The translations under genes and the position numbers were made by a program. From assembly GCA_945901085.1 (NCBI GenBank), contig CAMDJV010000004.1:54154-118153 (forward strand): a DNA stretch of 64,000 nucleotides, written 5' to 3'. Shown one piece after another: positions 45,558-55,696 of this stretch (position 1 is the stretch's first letter; the number at the start of each line of letters is the position of its first letter). Source of the DNA: Rhodovarius crocodyli. Lineage in GTDB: Bacteria > Pseudomonadota > Alphaproteobacteria > Acetobacterales > Acetobacteraceae. A model generated the notes under the pieces. It had not been told where the DNA came from. It worked only from the letters and a program-made list of their open reading frames with translations, and did not search any database.

Positions 45558-46804
45558 GCGAAGCGCTCCGGCGCGAAGGCCGCCAGTGATGTGTTCGGCG
45601 TGGGCCCCAACATGGCACTCGCCAGCAGCGCCCCGGTGGGGGCCGAGCCGGTGAGGCCGAGATGGCCATGACCAAAGGCGCACCACAGCCCTGGCCATTT
45701 CGCCACGGGGCCGATCACCGGCAGGCTATCGGGCAGGCAGGGCCTATGGCCCATCCAAAATCCCTCGCAGCCGGCGGTGGAAATGCCCGGAAAAACCCGC
45801 GCCGCATCCGTCAGCAGATAGGCCGCCCGCTTGGGGTTGGGTTTGCGCTCCAGCCCGCCGAATTCGACCGTGCCGGCAATCCGCAGCCCCATCTCCATCG
45901 GGGTGAAAAACGCCTTTCGGTCCGCCGCCACCACCGGGCGGCTGAGGCTCAAACCCGGCTTGGGCAGCATCACATGATAGCCGCGCTGGCTCTCCAGCGG
46001 GATGGCATAGCCCAGCGGCCGCAACAATTGGGTGGACCAGGCGCCAGCCGCCAGCACGGTGTATTCGCCATGCAGCGGGCCGGCATCGGTCGCCACGCCG
46101 GTCACCCGGCCACCCTCGGTGATCAAGGCCTGGGCGCGGCCGCGCAGCACCACCCCACCCATGCGGGCCACGCCACGGGCAAAGCTCTCGGCATGCCGCC
46201 GCGGATTGGTGGAAAACCCCTGATCGGGCGAATAGACGCCCAGCTGATAGGCATCCGAAAGCCCCGGCTGGAAGGCATGCAGCGCCGCGCCGCGCAGGAT
46301 TTCGATCTTCTGGCCATATTGCTCACGCAGCGTCCAACCGGCTGCATCCTTGGCGAAATGCTTGTCGTCGAAATAGACCTGCAACTGGCCATCACCACGC
46401 AGCAGATCCAAAGCCCCCTCCTCGGCCAGCATGGCGCGGTGGTGTTCCACGGCGCTGTAATGCAGTTGCGACAGCGCATGGGCGATTTCCGCCACCCGGG
46501 CCGGGCGGGCACTGGCGACAAAGCGCGCCAGCCAGGGCAGCAGCCGGGGCAGATAATCGGGCGGGATGCGCAGCGCCCCGGCCGGATTGAGCAGCATGCC
46601 CGGCACCTGGCGCAACACGCCAGGCATCGCCAATGGCGCAACCGAGCCGCTGGAAACCGCGCCAGCATTGCCCGAGGAGGCGCCGGAGGCCGGGTCCTCA
46701 GGGTCCAGCACCGTCACCTCGCCGCCCGATTTCGCCAAATGCCAGGCGACAGCGAGGCCGACGACGCCGGCGCCGATGACGATGATGCGGGGTTTGTCTT
46801 GCAT
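45554..46804 (-). CDS. D-amino acid dehydrogenase-like FAD oxidoreductase
   Basis: 416 residues of the DAO/DadA family. IIVIGAGVVGLAVAWHLAKSG is the FAD motif; VLAAGAWSTQLLRPLG and LRIAGTVEFGGLE are also typical, and GPVAKWPGLWCAFGHGHLGLTGSAPTG closes the FAD site. It probably oxidises D-amino acids or related imino acids and passes electrons to the chain. It is translationally coupled to the MATE gene. ATG 46813 is an alternative start. Confidence 0.85.
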   Translation of the reverse strand: MQDKPRIIVIGAGVVGLAVAWHLAKSGGEVTVLDPEDPASGASSGNAGAVSSGSVAPLAMPGVLRQVPGMLLNPAGALRIPPDYLPRLLPWLARFVASARPARVAEIAHALSQLHYSAVEHHRAMLAEEGALDLLRGDGQLQVYFDDKHFAKDAAGWTLREQYGQKIEILRGAALHAFQPGLSDAYQLGVYSPDQGFSTNPRRHAESFARGVARMGGVVLRGRAQALITEGGRVTGVATDAGPLHGEYTVLAAGAWSTQLLRPLGYAIPLESQRGYHVMLPKPGLSLSRPVVAADRKAFFTPMEMGLRIAGTVEFGGLERKPNPKRAAYLLTDAARVFPGISTAGCEGFWMGHRPCLPDSLPVIGPVAKWPGLWCAFGHGHLGLTGSAPTGALLASAMLGPTPNTSLAAFAPERFA

Positions 46805-46934
46805 GGCATGCATGCTCGTCGTGCGCGCGCCCGAGGGCAAGCCCAAGGGGGGCAGCGGCATGATCACGCCGCCAGCGATTGACGCGCCCCCGCCCTGCGA
46901 CGAACCTGAGGCCTGTTTGGGTGGGAGGAAGCCA

Positions 46935-47813
46935 ATGAGGATCGTTGCGAATCCAGGCCTCGGTGCGCGGCTGCTGGATGTCGATCTGGCCAAGGAGCTG
47001 AATGGGCCGGATTTTGACGCGCTGCTGGCAGGGCTGGGCCGCCATGGCGTGCTGCATGCGCCAGGCCAGGCGATGGACGCGGCGCAGCTGGCCGCGCTCG
47101 GCGCCCGGCTGGGCACGCTGGAGGTCAATGTCGCCAATAAGTACCACGCCCCGGGCATTCCCGAGGTGATGATCCTCTCCAACAAGCGCGATGCAGAAGG
47201 CAGGGCGCTCGGCCTGGGCGATGCCGGCCAGGGCTGGCACACCGATATGAGCTATTCCGCCGATATCGCCCTGGCCAATATCCTGCATGCCAAGGAGGTG
47301 CCGGCACGCGATGGCGTGGCGCTGGGCTCCACCCAGTTTCTCGACATGCATGCGGCCGCGGCCGAATTGCCCGAGGAGATCGCCACCCGCATCCGCGGCC
47401 GCCGCGCGCTGCATGATTTCGAAAAATTCTGGGACATGGTGCGAAAACGCCCCGGCTCCGAACGCGGCCCCCTCACCGCCGAACAGCGGGCGAAAAAACC
47501 GCCGGTTTGGCAGCCCATGCTGCGCCGCCACCCCATCACCGGGCGCGAGGTGCTGTATTGCAACCCGGGCTACGCCACCATGATCGAGGGCCTGGAAAAG
47601 CCCGAAAGCGATGCGCTGCTGGCCTTCCTCTTCCGCCACCAGACCCAGGCCAAATACCTCTATGCGCATAGCTGGTCCGCCGGTGACGTGCTGATGTGGG
47701 ATAATATCGGCACCATCCACAACGCGGTCGCCGATTACAGCGAGGCCGAGCCGCGCTACATCCTGCGCGTGCAGGTGATGGCCGACCGCTATACCGAGGC
47801 GCTGGCGGCATGA
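46935..47813 (+). CDS. TauD/TfdA-family Fe(II)/2-oxoglutarate dioxygenase
   Basis: 292 residues. GQGWHTDMSYSADIALANIL carries the HxD facial-triad pair, and WDNIGTIHNAVADYSEAEPRYILRVQVMADR the distal His and 2-oxoglutarate-binding Arg. The substrate is unknown; taurine-like sulfonates, phenoxyacids or carnitine relatives are possible. GGGAGGAA precedes the ATG. It heads a five-gene operon. Confidence 0.9.
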   Translation: MRIVANPGLGARLLDVDLAKELNGPDFDALLAGLGRHGVLHAPGQAMDAAQLAALGARLGTLEVNVANKYHAPGIPEVMILSNKRDAEGRALGLGDAGQGWHTDMSYSADIALANILHAKEVPARDGVALGSTQFLDMHAAAAELPEEIATRIRGRRALHDFEKFWDMVRKRPGSERGPLTAEQRAKKPPVWQPMLRRHPITGREVLYCNPGYATMIEGLEKPESDALLAFLFRHQTQAKYLYAHSWSAGDVLMWDNIGTIHNAVADYSEAEPRYILRVQVMADRYTEALAA

Positions 47814-48661
47814 AGCTGGGCACCGCGATGCTCAATGGCCACCCCACCCTGGTGGCGGCCATGGAAGACGGGCTGGTGGCGCTGCGCTCCCCTGCCCTGC
47901 CCGAAACCCTGCTCGGCGTGCTCCAGGCCGGCGAGGCAGCCTTGGTGGAATGCGCCCGCCTGCTGGCGCTGGCCGCCCAACCCGGCAGCCCCCGCCTGGG
48001 GCCGGCCAGGATCATGGCGCCCTTCCTGCCGGGCAAAATCCTTGGCGTGGGACGCAATTACGCTGATCATGCGAAGGAGGTGGGCGGCCCCAAACTCACC
48101 GCGCCGCGCATTTTCCTCAAGCCCAGCTCCTCGGTGGTGGGGCCAGGGGCAGCGGTGCGCATCCCGCCCGCGGTCACCAAACCGGATTGGGAGGCGGAGC
48201 TGGGGGTGGTGATCGGCCGCCCGGCCTGGCAGGTGCCCGAAGGCCGGGCGCTGGACCATGTGGCCGGCTATACCGTGCTGAACGATGTCTCGGCGCGCGA
48301 ATTCCAGTTCGACCAGCCGCTGGCCATGACCAGCTTCGCCAAGGGCCTGGACGGTTTCTGCCCCATGGGCCCCTGGCTCGTCACCGCCGATGAGGTGGGC
48401 GAGCCCTGGGACCTGGAGGTGACCTGCCACCTCAATGGCGAGGAGGTGCAGCGTGGCAATACGCATGACCTCATCTTCTCCGTGCCAGCGCTGATCGCCT
48501 ATCTCTCCCGCTATATGGAATTGCAGCCGGGCGATGTGATCGCCACCGGCACGCCCGCCGGCTCGGGCCATTTCCGCACGCCGCCCCGCTACCTCAAAAG
48601 TGGCGACCAGTTGCGGCTGGAAGTGGCCCGGATTGGCATTCTTGAACACAGCATCGCCTAA
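47810..48661 (+). CDS. fumarylacetoacetate hydrolase family protein
   Basis: 283 residues. The FAH fold motifs GVGRNYADHAKEV, KPSSSVVGPG, DWEAELGVVIGRPA, SAREFQF and VIATGTPAGSG are intact, with acidic metal ligands. Family members hydrolyse or decarboxylate 2,4-diketoacids or act as 2-hydroxyhepta-2,4-diene-1,7-dioate isomerases. It overlaps the dioxygenase gene by ATGA. Confidence 0.9.
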   Translation: MKLGTAMLNGHPTLVAAMEDGLVALRSPALPETLLGVLQAGEAALVECARLLALAAQPGSPRLGPARIMAPFLPGKILGVGRNYADHAKEVGGPKLTAPRIFLKPSSSVVGPGAAVRIPPAVTKPDWEAELGVVIGRPAWQVPEGRALDHVAGYTVLNDVSAREFQFDQPLAMTSFAKGLDGFCPMGPWLVTADEVGEPWDLEVTCHLNGEEVQRGNTHDLIFSVPALIAYLSRYMELQPGDVIATGTPAGSGHFRTPPRYLKSGDQLRLEVARIGILEHSIA

Positions 48662-48671
48662 GGAAATGACC

Positions 48672-49625
48672 ATGCTTCGTTTTCTGCTCGCACTCTGCCT
48701 CGCACTGCCAGCGGCGGCGCAGGAGTATCCAAACCGCCCAGTGCGGGTGGTGGTCTCGCTTGCCCCCGGCGGCAATGCCGATATCAATGCCCGCGTGGTG
48801 GCCGCGGCCCTCGCGCAATCCTTCGGCCAGCAATTCATCGTCGAAAATCGCCCGGCGGCCGGCGGCACGGTGGCGGTGGAGCATGTCGGCCGCTCGGCGC
48901 CCGATGGCTATACGCTGCTGGTCGGCGCGCTGGGCTCGCATGTGCTCAATGTGGGGCTTTACCCCAATGCGCCGGTGAACCCGATCACCGGGCTGGCGCA
49001 TATCACCATCTCTTCCGAGAGCGCGATGGTCGCCGCCGCCCATCCCTCGCTGGGCGTGCGCAACCTGGCCGAATTCCGCGCCTTGCTGGCGGCACGGCCC
49101 GGGGTGGTGACCTTCGGCTCCTCGGGCAATGGCACCACCGGGCATATCGCCGCCGCCCTGCTGCTCTACCAACTGGGCGTGACGGGGCAGCACGTGCCCT
49201 ATCGCGGCTCGGCCGCCGCCTTCACCGATCTCTCGGCCGGGCGGGTCGGTTTTCAGGTCGATACCATGTCCTTCATCGCCGAACATATTCGCGCCGGCTC
49301 AGTGATCGGCCTGGTCACCGGCGGCGTGGCGCGCGGGCCTGCCATCCCCAATGTGCCAACCGGCGCCGAGGCAGGGTTGCCACAATACGTCGCCTCCACC
49401 TGGACGCCCTGGTCCGCCCCGCCGGGCACACCGCCCGCCATTCTGGAACTGCTCTCCAGCCGCATCGCCGAGGCCCTGGCCGCCGGCCCCGCCCGCGACA
49501 GGCTGTTGGGGTTGGGCAATACCATCCCCACCGGCATGACCCCTGCCCGCACCCGCGCCTTCATCGAGGCCGAGGCGGAAAAATGGCTTCCCGTCATCCG
49601 CGCCACCGGCGCCACATTGGACTGA
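48672..49625 (+). CDS. Bug/TctC-family periplasmic substrate-binding protein
   Basis: 317 residues. A signal peptide (MLRFLLALCLALPAAAQ) precedes the family core: YPNRPVRVVVSLAPGGNADINARVVAAAL, FIVENRPAAGGTVAVEHVGRSAPDGYTLL and GSSGNGTTGHIAAALLL. It binds a carboxylated solute for uptake or sensing. The TctA/TctB permease genes are not present nearby. AAGGA lies before the start. Confidence 0.92.
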   Translation: MLRFLLALCLALPAAAQEYPNRPVRVVVSLAPGGNADINARVVAAALAQSFGQQFIVENRPAAGGTVAVEHVGRSAPDGYTLLVGALGSHVLNVGLYPNAPVNPITGLAHITISSESAMVAAAHPSLGVRNLAEFRALLAARPGVVTFGSSGNGTTGHIAAALLLYQLGVTGQHVPYRGSAAAFTDLSAGRVGFQVDTMSFIAEHIRAGSVIGLVTGGVARGPAIPNVPTGAEAGLPQYVASTWTPWSAPPGTPPAILELLSSRIAEALAAGPARDRLLGLGNTIPTGMTPARTRAFIEAEAEKWLPVIRATGATLD

Positions 49626-49632
49626 ACCCACC

Positions 49633-50727
49633 ATGCTGCTCGCCACTGCCGCCTCCGTACGGGCCCAATGCCTTGCCGTCCTGCGTGCCTGGGGCATGCC
49701 GGAGGATCTGGCCCAGACCACCGCCGATATCATGACCGAGACCGACCTGATGGGCGTGGACAGCCACGGCATCAGCATGCTCATGGCCTATGAGGATATG
49801 GTCAAACGCGGCCAGATTCGCATCGCCAATCCGCCCACAGTGCTGCGCCAACACGGCGCCACGGCGCAGCTTGATGGCGGCGACGGCCTGGGCCACCCGG
49901 TCTCCGTCATGGGCATGAACATGGCGGTGGACCTCGCCGCCGAGCATGGCGTGGGCGTGGTGGGGGTGGTGAATAGCCACCATTTCGGCGCGGCCGGCGC
50001 CTATGCCCGCATCGCCTCGCGCCGGGGCTTTATTGGCATGGTGGCCAGTTCCACCCGTGGCGTGCTGATGGTGCCCACCGGCGCTGCCGAGCCGATCCTG
50101 GGCACCAACCCCTGGGCCTTCTCGGCCCCCGCCGGGCGCAATAATGACTTCGTGCTCGACATGGCGACCACCACGGTCGCCGGCAATAAGGTCAAGGTCT
50201 ATCACCTCAACGACAAGCCGCTGCCCGAGGGCTGGGTGGTGGATGGCGATGGCAAACCGGTGCGCGATTCGCATGAGGGCAATGACTACGTCTTCAAGCA
50301 CGCCGAGGGCGGCATCACCCCGCTGGGTGGCACCAATGCCATGGGCTCACACAAGGGCTATGGCCTGGCGATGATGGTGCATATTCTGGGCGGCGCGCTG
50401 GTGGGGGCGAGTTTCTCGCCCATTCGCAACAAGACGCAGAAGGGCGATGAGCCGAATAATATCGGCCATTTCTTTTTGGCCCTGAAACCCGATGTCTTCC
50501 GCGCGCCCGGGCTATTCGAGGCGGATCTCGACGACGCGATCGATGTGCTGCATGGCGCCAAGCGAGCCAATCCGGAAAAGCCCGTCCTCGTCGCCGGCGA
50601 ACCCGAGGATGCGATGCGCGCCGAGCGGCTGGACAAGGGCATCCCCATCCCGCCCGCGCTGGAGAGCCTGCTCCGCGATGTCTGCCAGCGCGCCGATACC
50701 CCCTTCATCCTGCGCCCCAATGCCTGA
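49633..50727 (+). CDS. malate/L-lactate dehydrogenase family (Ldh2/AllD-like)
   Basis: 364 residues. DLMGVDSHGISMLMAYEDMVKRG, LDGGDGLGHPVSVMGMNMAVDLAAEHGVGVVGVVNSHHFGAAG and ILGTNPWAFSAP are typical of the Ldh2 NAD(P)-dependent 2-hydroxyacid dehydrogenase fold. Substrates in this family range from malate to ureidoglycolate and 2,3-diketogulonate. It lies in the dioxygenase operon and overlaps the amidase gene by 8 bases. Confidence 0.9.
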   Translation: MLLATAASVRAQCLAVLRAWGMPEDLAQTTADIMTETDLMGVDSHGISMLMAYEDMVKRGQIRIANPPTVLRQHGATAQLDGGDGLGHPVSVMGMNMAVDLAAEHGVGVVGVVNSHHFGAAGAYARIASRRGFIGMVASSTRGVLMVPTGAAEPILGTNPWAFSAPAGRNNDFVLDMATTTVAGNKVKVYHLNDKPLPEGWVVDGDGKPVRDSHEGNDYVFKHAEGGITPLGGTNAMGSHKGYGLAMMVHILGGALVGASFSPIRNKTQKGDEPNNIGHFFLALKPDVFRAPGLFEADLDDAIDVLHGAKRANPEKPVLVAGEPEDAMRAERLDKGIPIPPALESLLRDVCQRADTPFILRPNA

Positions 50728-52174
50728 GGAATTTTTCCGCCTGACGGCGCGCGAGGCCAGCGCCGCACTCGCCCGTGGCGAGGTCTCCCCGCTCGAATTG
50801 GTCGAGGCCGCAGCCGCGCGCATCGCCGAGGTCGAGCCTGCGGTCAACGCCCTGCCCACCCTCTGCCTGGACCGCGCGCGCGACCATGCCCGCCGCCTGA
50901 TGCGCGGCGAAGGGCGCGAGATGGAAGGCCAGGCCGGCTGGCTGGGCGGCTTGCCGGTCTCGATCAAGGACCTGACCGATGTGGCAGGCGTGCGCACCAC
51001 CTATGGCTCGCCGCTGTTCCGCGACCATGTGCCCCAGGCCTCGCACCCCGTGGTGCGGCGTATCGAGGCGCGCGGCGGCATTGTCGTGGCCAAATCCAAT
51101 ACCCCCGAATTCGGCGCCGGCGGCTCCACCTTCAACGAGGTCTTCGGCCGCACCCGCAACCCCTGGAACACATCCCTCACCTGCGGCGGCAGCACCGGCG
51201 GCGGCGCGGTGAGCGTGGCCACCGGCGAGGTATGGCTCGCCCAAGGCACCGACCATGCCGGCAGCCTGCGCCGGCCGGGCACCTATTGCTCGGTGGTGGG
51301 TCTGCGCCCCTCACCCGGGCGGGTGACGCGCGGCACGGTGAACAACCTCTTCGCCACCCTCTCGGTGCAGGGACCGATGGCGCGCAATATCGCCGACCTG
51401 GCGCTTTTCCTCGACACCATGGCCGGCTGGTGCCCACTCGACCCAATGACCTATGACGCGCCAGCCATGAGCTACAGCCAAGCCGTGGCGCAGGCCGAGG
51501 ATTTCCGCCCACGCGTGGCCTTTACTTTGGATTATGGCGGTGCCCTGGCGATTGACCGCGAAAGCCGCGCGATTTGCGAAGCCGCAATCCGGCGCTACGC
51601 CGATGCCGGCTTTGTGGTGGAAGAATGCAGCCCGGAATTCGGCGAACTCACCGAAGCGCTGCTCGTGCTCCGCAGCCAGCATTTTGTCGTGGACCGGGAA
51701 TTGCAGCTCCTCGCCAATCGCGATTCCCTCAAACCCGACATCATCTGGAACACCGAACGCGGCCTCAACGCCACCCCCAGCCAGATCGCCTGGGCTGACC
51801 GTGAGCGCAGCCGCTTCTTCCGCGAGATGACGAAAGTCTTTGCCCGCTTCGATGTCTTCGTCACCCCCTCAGCACCCACACCCGCCTTCGATGTGATGCT
51901 GCGCGCGCCCGAAAGCATCGCCGGGCAGAAACTGGCCAATTACATGGGCGGCTCAATGCTCAACGCCGCCATGACCATGGCGGGCAGCCCGGCCGTGGCC
52001 CTACCCTGCGGCTTTGACCAATACGGCCGCCCCATCGGCCTGCAAGTCGCCGCCGCTCCCAGGCGCGACGACATCGCCCTGCGCGCCGCCGCGGTATTCG
52101 AGGCGATGGGTGGCCTGAATACGCTATTGCCGATTGACCCCAGGCCTGGGACGGTGCCGCCGTTAGAGGCTTAG
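50720..52174 (+). CDS. amidase signature-family enzyme
   Basis: 484 residues. The Lys-Ser-Ser triad is visible: Lys in VSIKDLTDVAG, cis-Ser in CGGSTGGGAVSVATG, nucleophile Ser in GTDHAGSLRRPG. The usual GGSSGG is GGSTGG here, so the loop varies. It hydrolyses an amide bond of unknown substrate. It ends the five-gene operon beginning with the dioxygenase gene. Confidence 0.9.
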   Translation: MPEEFFRLTAREASAALARGEVSPLELVEAAAARIAEVEPAVNALPTLCLDRARDHARRLMRGEGREMEGQAGWLGGLPVSIKDLTDVAGVRTTYGSPLFRDHVPQASHPVVRRIEARGGIVVAKSNTPEFGAGGSTFNEVFGRTRNPWNTSLTCGGSTGGGAVSVATGEVWLAQGTDHAGSLRRPGTYCSVVGLRPSPGRVTRGTVNNLFATLSVQGPMARNIADLALFLDTMAGWCPLDPMTYDAPAMSYSQAVAQAEDFRPRVAFTLDYGGALAIDRESRAICEAAIRRYADAGFVVEECSPEFGELTEALLVLRSQHFVVDRELQLLANRDSLKPDIIWNTERGLNATPSQIAWADRERSRFFREMTKVFARFDVFVTPSAPTPAFDVMLRAPESIAGQKLANYMGGSMLNAAMTMAGSPAVALPCGFDQYGRPIGLQVAAAPRRDDIALRAAAVFEAMGGLNTLLPIDPRPGTVPPLEA

Positions 52175-52232
52175 AACTGGCGCGGGTCGGCGCAGGGGAT
52201 GATGGGCGCTGCCACGATGCCGGCAGCGCCAC

Positions 52233-52997
52233 TCACCCCGCCGTCCAGCCACCATCGACCATGAGCGAGGAGCCGGTCATCAGCGCCGCCGCATCCGAGC
52301 ATAGGAAAACCACGGCGCCCATCAGATCCTCCACCTGCCCCAGCCGCCCCAGCTTGATCTTGCCCAGCACAAAATCGAGGAAATCGGGATCCTGAAAGAA
52401 GGGCCGGGTGAGTGGCGTCTCGATGAAGGTCGGGCAAAGGGTATTCACCCGGATGCGGTGCGGGCCGAGGTCAATCGCCATCGCCCGCGCCATCCCCTCC
52501 ATCGCCCATTTCGAGGCGCAATACACCGAGCGCCGCGTGCCGCCGACATGGCCCATCTGCGACGACATGTGCACAATCGCCCCCTCAATGCCCGCCGCGA
52601 TCATGCCGCGCGCGACAGCCTGGGCGGCAAAAAACGCCGCGCGCAGGTTCAGCGCCATGATGGCGTCGAAATCCTCAACCGTGACATCGGTGAAACCCGC
52701 CGGCCGATTGGTTCCGGCATTATTGACCAGCGCGTGGAACGGCCCCTCGGCAGCAATGGCCCGCGCCGTGGCGTCGACATCGAGCACATCCAGCACCAAT
52801 GCCCGGGCCTGGCCGCCAGCCGCACGAATAGCAGCCGCAGCCGCCTCGATCTCATCGGCGCTGCGGGCGGCCAGCACCACCTCGGCACCGGCCTGGGCCA
52901 GGGCTGCCGCCGCCGCCAGGCCAATGCCGCGCCCAGCGCCGGTCACCAGCGCGCGGCGGCCATCCAGACGCATCGAAGGCGTGCGTGGCAGTTCCAT
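52233..52997 (-). CDS. short-chain dehydrogenase/reductase
   Basis: 254 residues. ALVTGAGRGIGLAAAAALA is the NAD(P) motif, VNNAGTN the central motif, MSSQ the catalytic Ser region, YCASK the active site, and the C-terminus is LMVDGGWTAG. The ATG lies one base after the stop of the HpsN/HisD-like gene, so the two should act in one pathway. It is convergent with the amidase gene. Confidence 0.9.
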   Translation of the reverse strand: MELPRTPSMRLDGRRALVTGAGRGIGLAAAAALAQAGAEVVLAARSADEIEAAAAAIRAAGGQARALVLDVLDVDATARAIAAEGPFHALVNNAGTNRPAGFTDVTVEDFDAIMALNLRAAFFAAQAVARGMIAAGIEGAIVHMSSQMGHVGGTRRSVYCASKWAMEGMARAMAIDLGPHRIRVNTLCPTFIETPLTRPFFQDPDFLDFVLGKIKLGRLGQVEDLMGAVVFLCSDAAALMTGSSLMVDGGWTAG

Positions 52998-52998
52998 C

Positions 52999-54306
52999 CT
53001 ATTCGGCCGCCTCGCCATAGCCGATATTGCGCCCGCCATAGCGGCGCAGGCGGATATTCGCCTGCTCGGCATGGCCGACAAAACCCTCCAGCATGCAAAG
53101 CCGCGAACAATATTCGCCCACCATGGTGCTGGCGGCGTCCGTCAGCACGCGCTGATAGGTCACGGTCTTGAGGAACTTGCCCACCCACAGCCCGCCCGTA
53201 TAGCGCGCCGCACCCAGCGTCGGCAGCGTGTGATTGGTGCCGATCACCTTGTCGCCATAGCTGACATTGGTGCGCGGGCCGAGAAAGAGCGCGCCGTAAT
53301 TGGTCATATTCGCCAGGAAGTAATCATCATCGGCGGTCATGACCTGAACATGTTCCGAGGCAATGCGGTCGGCCTCGCGCAGCATCTCTGCCCGGTCATC
53401 GCAGAGAATCACCTCGCCATAATCCTCCCAGGCCTTGCGGGCGATCTCGGCGGTGGGGAGCATGCCCAGCAGGCGCTCGATCTGCGCCATGGTGTCGCGC
53501 GCCAATTTCTCGCTGGTGGTGAGCAGAATGGCGGGGCTGGTCGGGCCGTGCTCAGCCTGACCCAGCAGGTCAGTGGCGCAGATTTCGCCGTCAACCGTGT
53601 CATCGGCGATCACCAAGGTCTCAGTCGGGCCGGCGAAAAGGTCGATGCCAACACGGCCGTAAAGCTGCCGCTTGGCCTCGGCCACATAGGCATTGCCGGG
53701 GCCGACCAGCATATCCACCGCCGCGATACTCTCCGTGCCCAGCGCCATGGCGCCAATGGCCTGCACCCCGCCGAGGACGCGAATCTCATCGGCACCCGCC
53801 AGATACTGCGCCGCCACAATCGCCGGCGCCGGGCGGCCTTGGAAGGGCGGCGCGCAGGTGGCAATGCGCGGCACCCCCGCCACCTTGGCCGTCACCACCG
53901 ACATATGCGCCGAGGCCAGCAGCGGGTATTTGCCGCCCGGCACGTAGCAGCCCACCGCATTCACCGGGATATGCTTATGGCCCAGCACCACGCCAGGGAG
54001 GGTCTCCACCTCCACATTCTTCATCGATTCGCGCTGATGGATCGCGAAATTGCGCACCTGCTCCTGGGCAAAGCGGATATCATCCAGCGCGCGGCCCGAC
54101 AGTTCGGCGAGGCAGGCGCGAATTTCGGCATCGGTGAGGCGGAAATCCGTGCGGTCCCAATGGTCGAAGCGGGCCGACATTTCGCGCACCGCCACATCGC
54201 CGCGCTTGGCGATATCGGCCAGCAGGGTCTCGACAGTGGCGCGAACCTGGCTTTGCGCCTCGTCCTTGCTCGCGGCGGCGATGGAGCGCTTGAGCCATTG
54301 GGCCAT
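52999..54306 (-). CDS. histidinol dehydrogenase-family enzyme, HpsN-like
   Basis: 435 residues. [72 protein letters not shown] and [30 protein letters not shown] carry the HisD fold and metal ligands. The N-terminus MAQWLKR and the pairing with an SDR, away from his genes, suggest HpsN-type dihydroxypropanesulfonate dehydrogenase. Bona fide HisD is less likely. GAGGAT precedes the ATG. Confidence 0.82.
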   Translation of the reverse strand: MAQWLKRSIAAASKDEAQSQVRATVETLLADIAKRGDVAVREMSARFDHWDRTDFRLTDAEIRACLAELSGRALDDIRFAQEQVRNFAIHQRESMKNVEVETLPGVVLGHKHIPVNAVGCYVPGGKYPLLASAHMSVVTAKVAGVPRIATCAPPFQGRPAPAIVAAQYLAGADEIRVLGGVQAIGAMALGTESIAAVDMLVGPGNAYVAEAKRQLYGRVGIDLFAGPTETLVIADDTVDGEICATDLLGQAEHGPTSPAILLTTSEKLARDTMAQIERLLGMLPTAEIARKAWEDYGEVILCDDRAEMLREADRIASEHVQVMTADDDYFLANMTNYGALFLGPRTNVSYGDKVIGTNHTLPTLGAARYTGGLWVGKFLKTVTYQRVLTDAASTMVGEYCSRLCMLEGFVGHAEQANIRLRRYGGRNIGYGEAAE

Positions 54307-54384
54307 GGAAATATCCTCAGAATTTTGCAATGTGACGGCCCGGATTTGCCTCCGAATGCGGGCCTTGGGAAACGGCGCGGCAGG

Positions 54385-55644
54385 CTAACCCAGTTGCGTG
54401 AGGCCGCCCATATAAGGCTGCAGCACCGCGGGGATGGCGATGGTGCCATCCTCACGCTGATGCGTCTCCAGCACCGCAATCAGCGCCCGGCCCACCGCCA
54501 CGCCTGAGCCATTGAGGCTATGCACAAAGACCGAATCCTTGCCGCGCTTGAAGCGCGCATTCATCCGCCGTGCCTGGAAATCCCGCGTGTTGGAGCAGGA
54601 GGAAATCTCCCGCCAGGCCTGCTGGCCGGGCAGCCAGACCTCCAGATCATAGGTCCGCGCCGCGCCAAAGCCGGTATCGCCAGCACAGAGGAAAAGCCGC
54701 CGCCAGGTGAGGCCAAGCGCGGTCAAAATCGCCTCGGCACAGCCGGTCATGCGCTCATGCTCTCCGTCGCTATCCTCGGGCCGGGTGATAGAGACGAGTT
54801 CGACCTTATAGAATTGGTGCTGCCGCAGCATCCCGCGCGTGTCCCGCCCGGCGCTGCCGGCCTCGGAGCGAAAGCTCGGCGTCAGCGCGGTGAAGCGCAG
54901 CGGCGCGATGGGCTCGGCGATGATCTGCTGGGCGACCAGATTGGTCAGCGGCACCTCGGCGGTGGGGATGAGGAATTTGTCATCCGTGCGGAAGAGGTCT
55001 TCCTCGAATTTCGGCAATTGGCCGGTGCCGTAGAGGGTGGCGGCATTCACCAGCAGCGGCGGGCTCACCTCGGTATAGCCATTCTGGCCGGTATGCTGGT
55101 CGAGCATCCATTGGCCGAGCGCGCGCTCCAGCCGGGCCAGTGCGCCCTTGAGCACTACGAAGCGGCTGCCGGAAAGCCGCGCCGCGCTCTCGAAATCCAT
55201 CAGGCCCAGGGCTTCGCCGAGTTCAAAATGCTCGCGCGGCTTGAAGGGCAGGCTGGCCGGCTCGCCATGCTGGTGCAGCACGCGATTGGCCGTCTCATCG
55301 GCACCTTCGGGCACCTCGGCATCGAGGATATTGGGCAGGGCGGAGAGGGTATCGTTGAGCGCCGCCTCACTGCGGGCCAATTGCTCAGAGGTTGCGGCGG
55401 CGATGTCATCCACGGGGCTGGCCATCAGCCGCTCAACCTCAGCGGTATCACCCTTCGCCTTGGCCATGCCAATGGCCTTCGCGCGCTCATTGCGTGCCTT
55501 CAGCGCGGCCTCAACCCGCTGAATGGCCTCACGCCGCTCGGCATCCAAGGCAAGAATAACCTGGGACTGGCCGCCCAGGCCACGACGCGCCATGGCGGCA
55601 TCGAACGCCTGAGGGTCGGCGCGAAGGGATCGGATATCGTGCAT
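54385..55644 (-). CDS. serS: seryl-tRNA synthetase
   Basis: 419 residues. The N-terminal coiled-coil arm (about 30-105) is followed by the class II core, including the [48 protein letters not shown] and [39 protein letters not shown] motifs. It lies downstream of tatC, a conserved alphaproteobacterial order. Confidence 0.97.
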   Translation of the reverse strand: MHDIRSLRADPQAFDAAMARRGLGGQSQVILALDAERREAIQRVEAALKARNERAKAIGMAKAKGDTAEVERLMASPVDDIAAATSEQLARSEAALNDTLSALPNILDAEVPEGADETANRVLHQHGEPASLPFKPREHFELGEALGLMDFESAARLSGSRFVVLKGALARLERALGQWMLDQHTGQNGYTEVSPPLLVNAATLYGTGQLPKFEEDLFRTDDKFLIPTAEVPLTNLVAQQIIAEPIAPLRFTALTPSFRSEAGSAGRDTRGMLRQHQFYKVELVSITRPEDSDGEHERMTGCAEAILTALGLTWRRLFLCAGDTGFGAARTYDLEVWLPGQQAWREISSCSNTRDFQARRMNARFKRGKDSVFVHSLNGSGVAVGRALIAVLETHQREDGTIAIPAVLQPYMGGLTQLG

Positions 55645-55696
55645 GGCGACCTGAACTTAAGAGGGTTTCACAAGGCTGCGGAGGAAGCGGCCGCCA

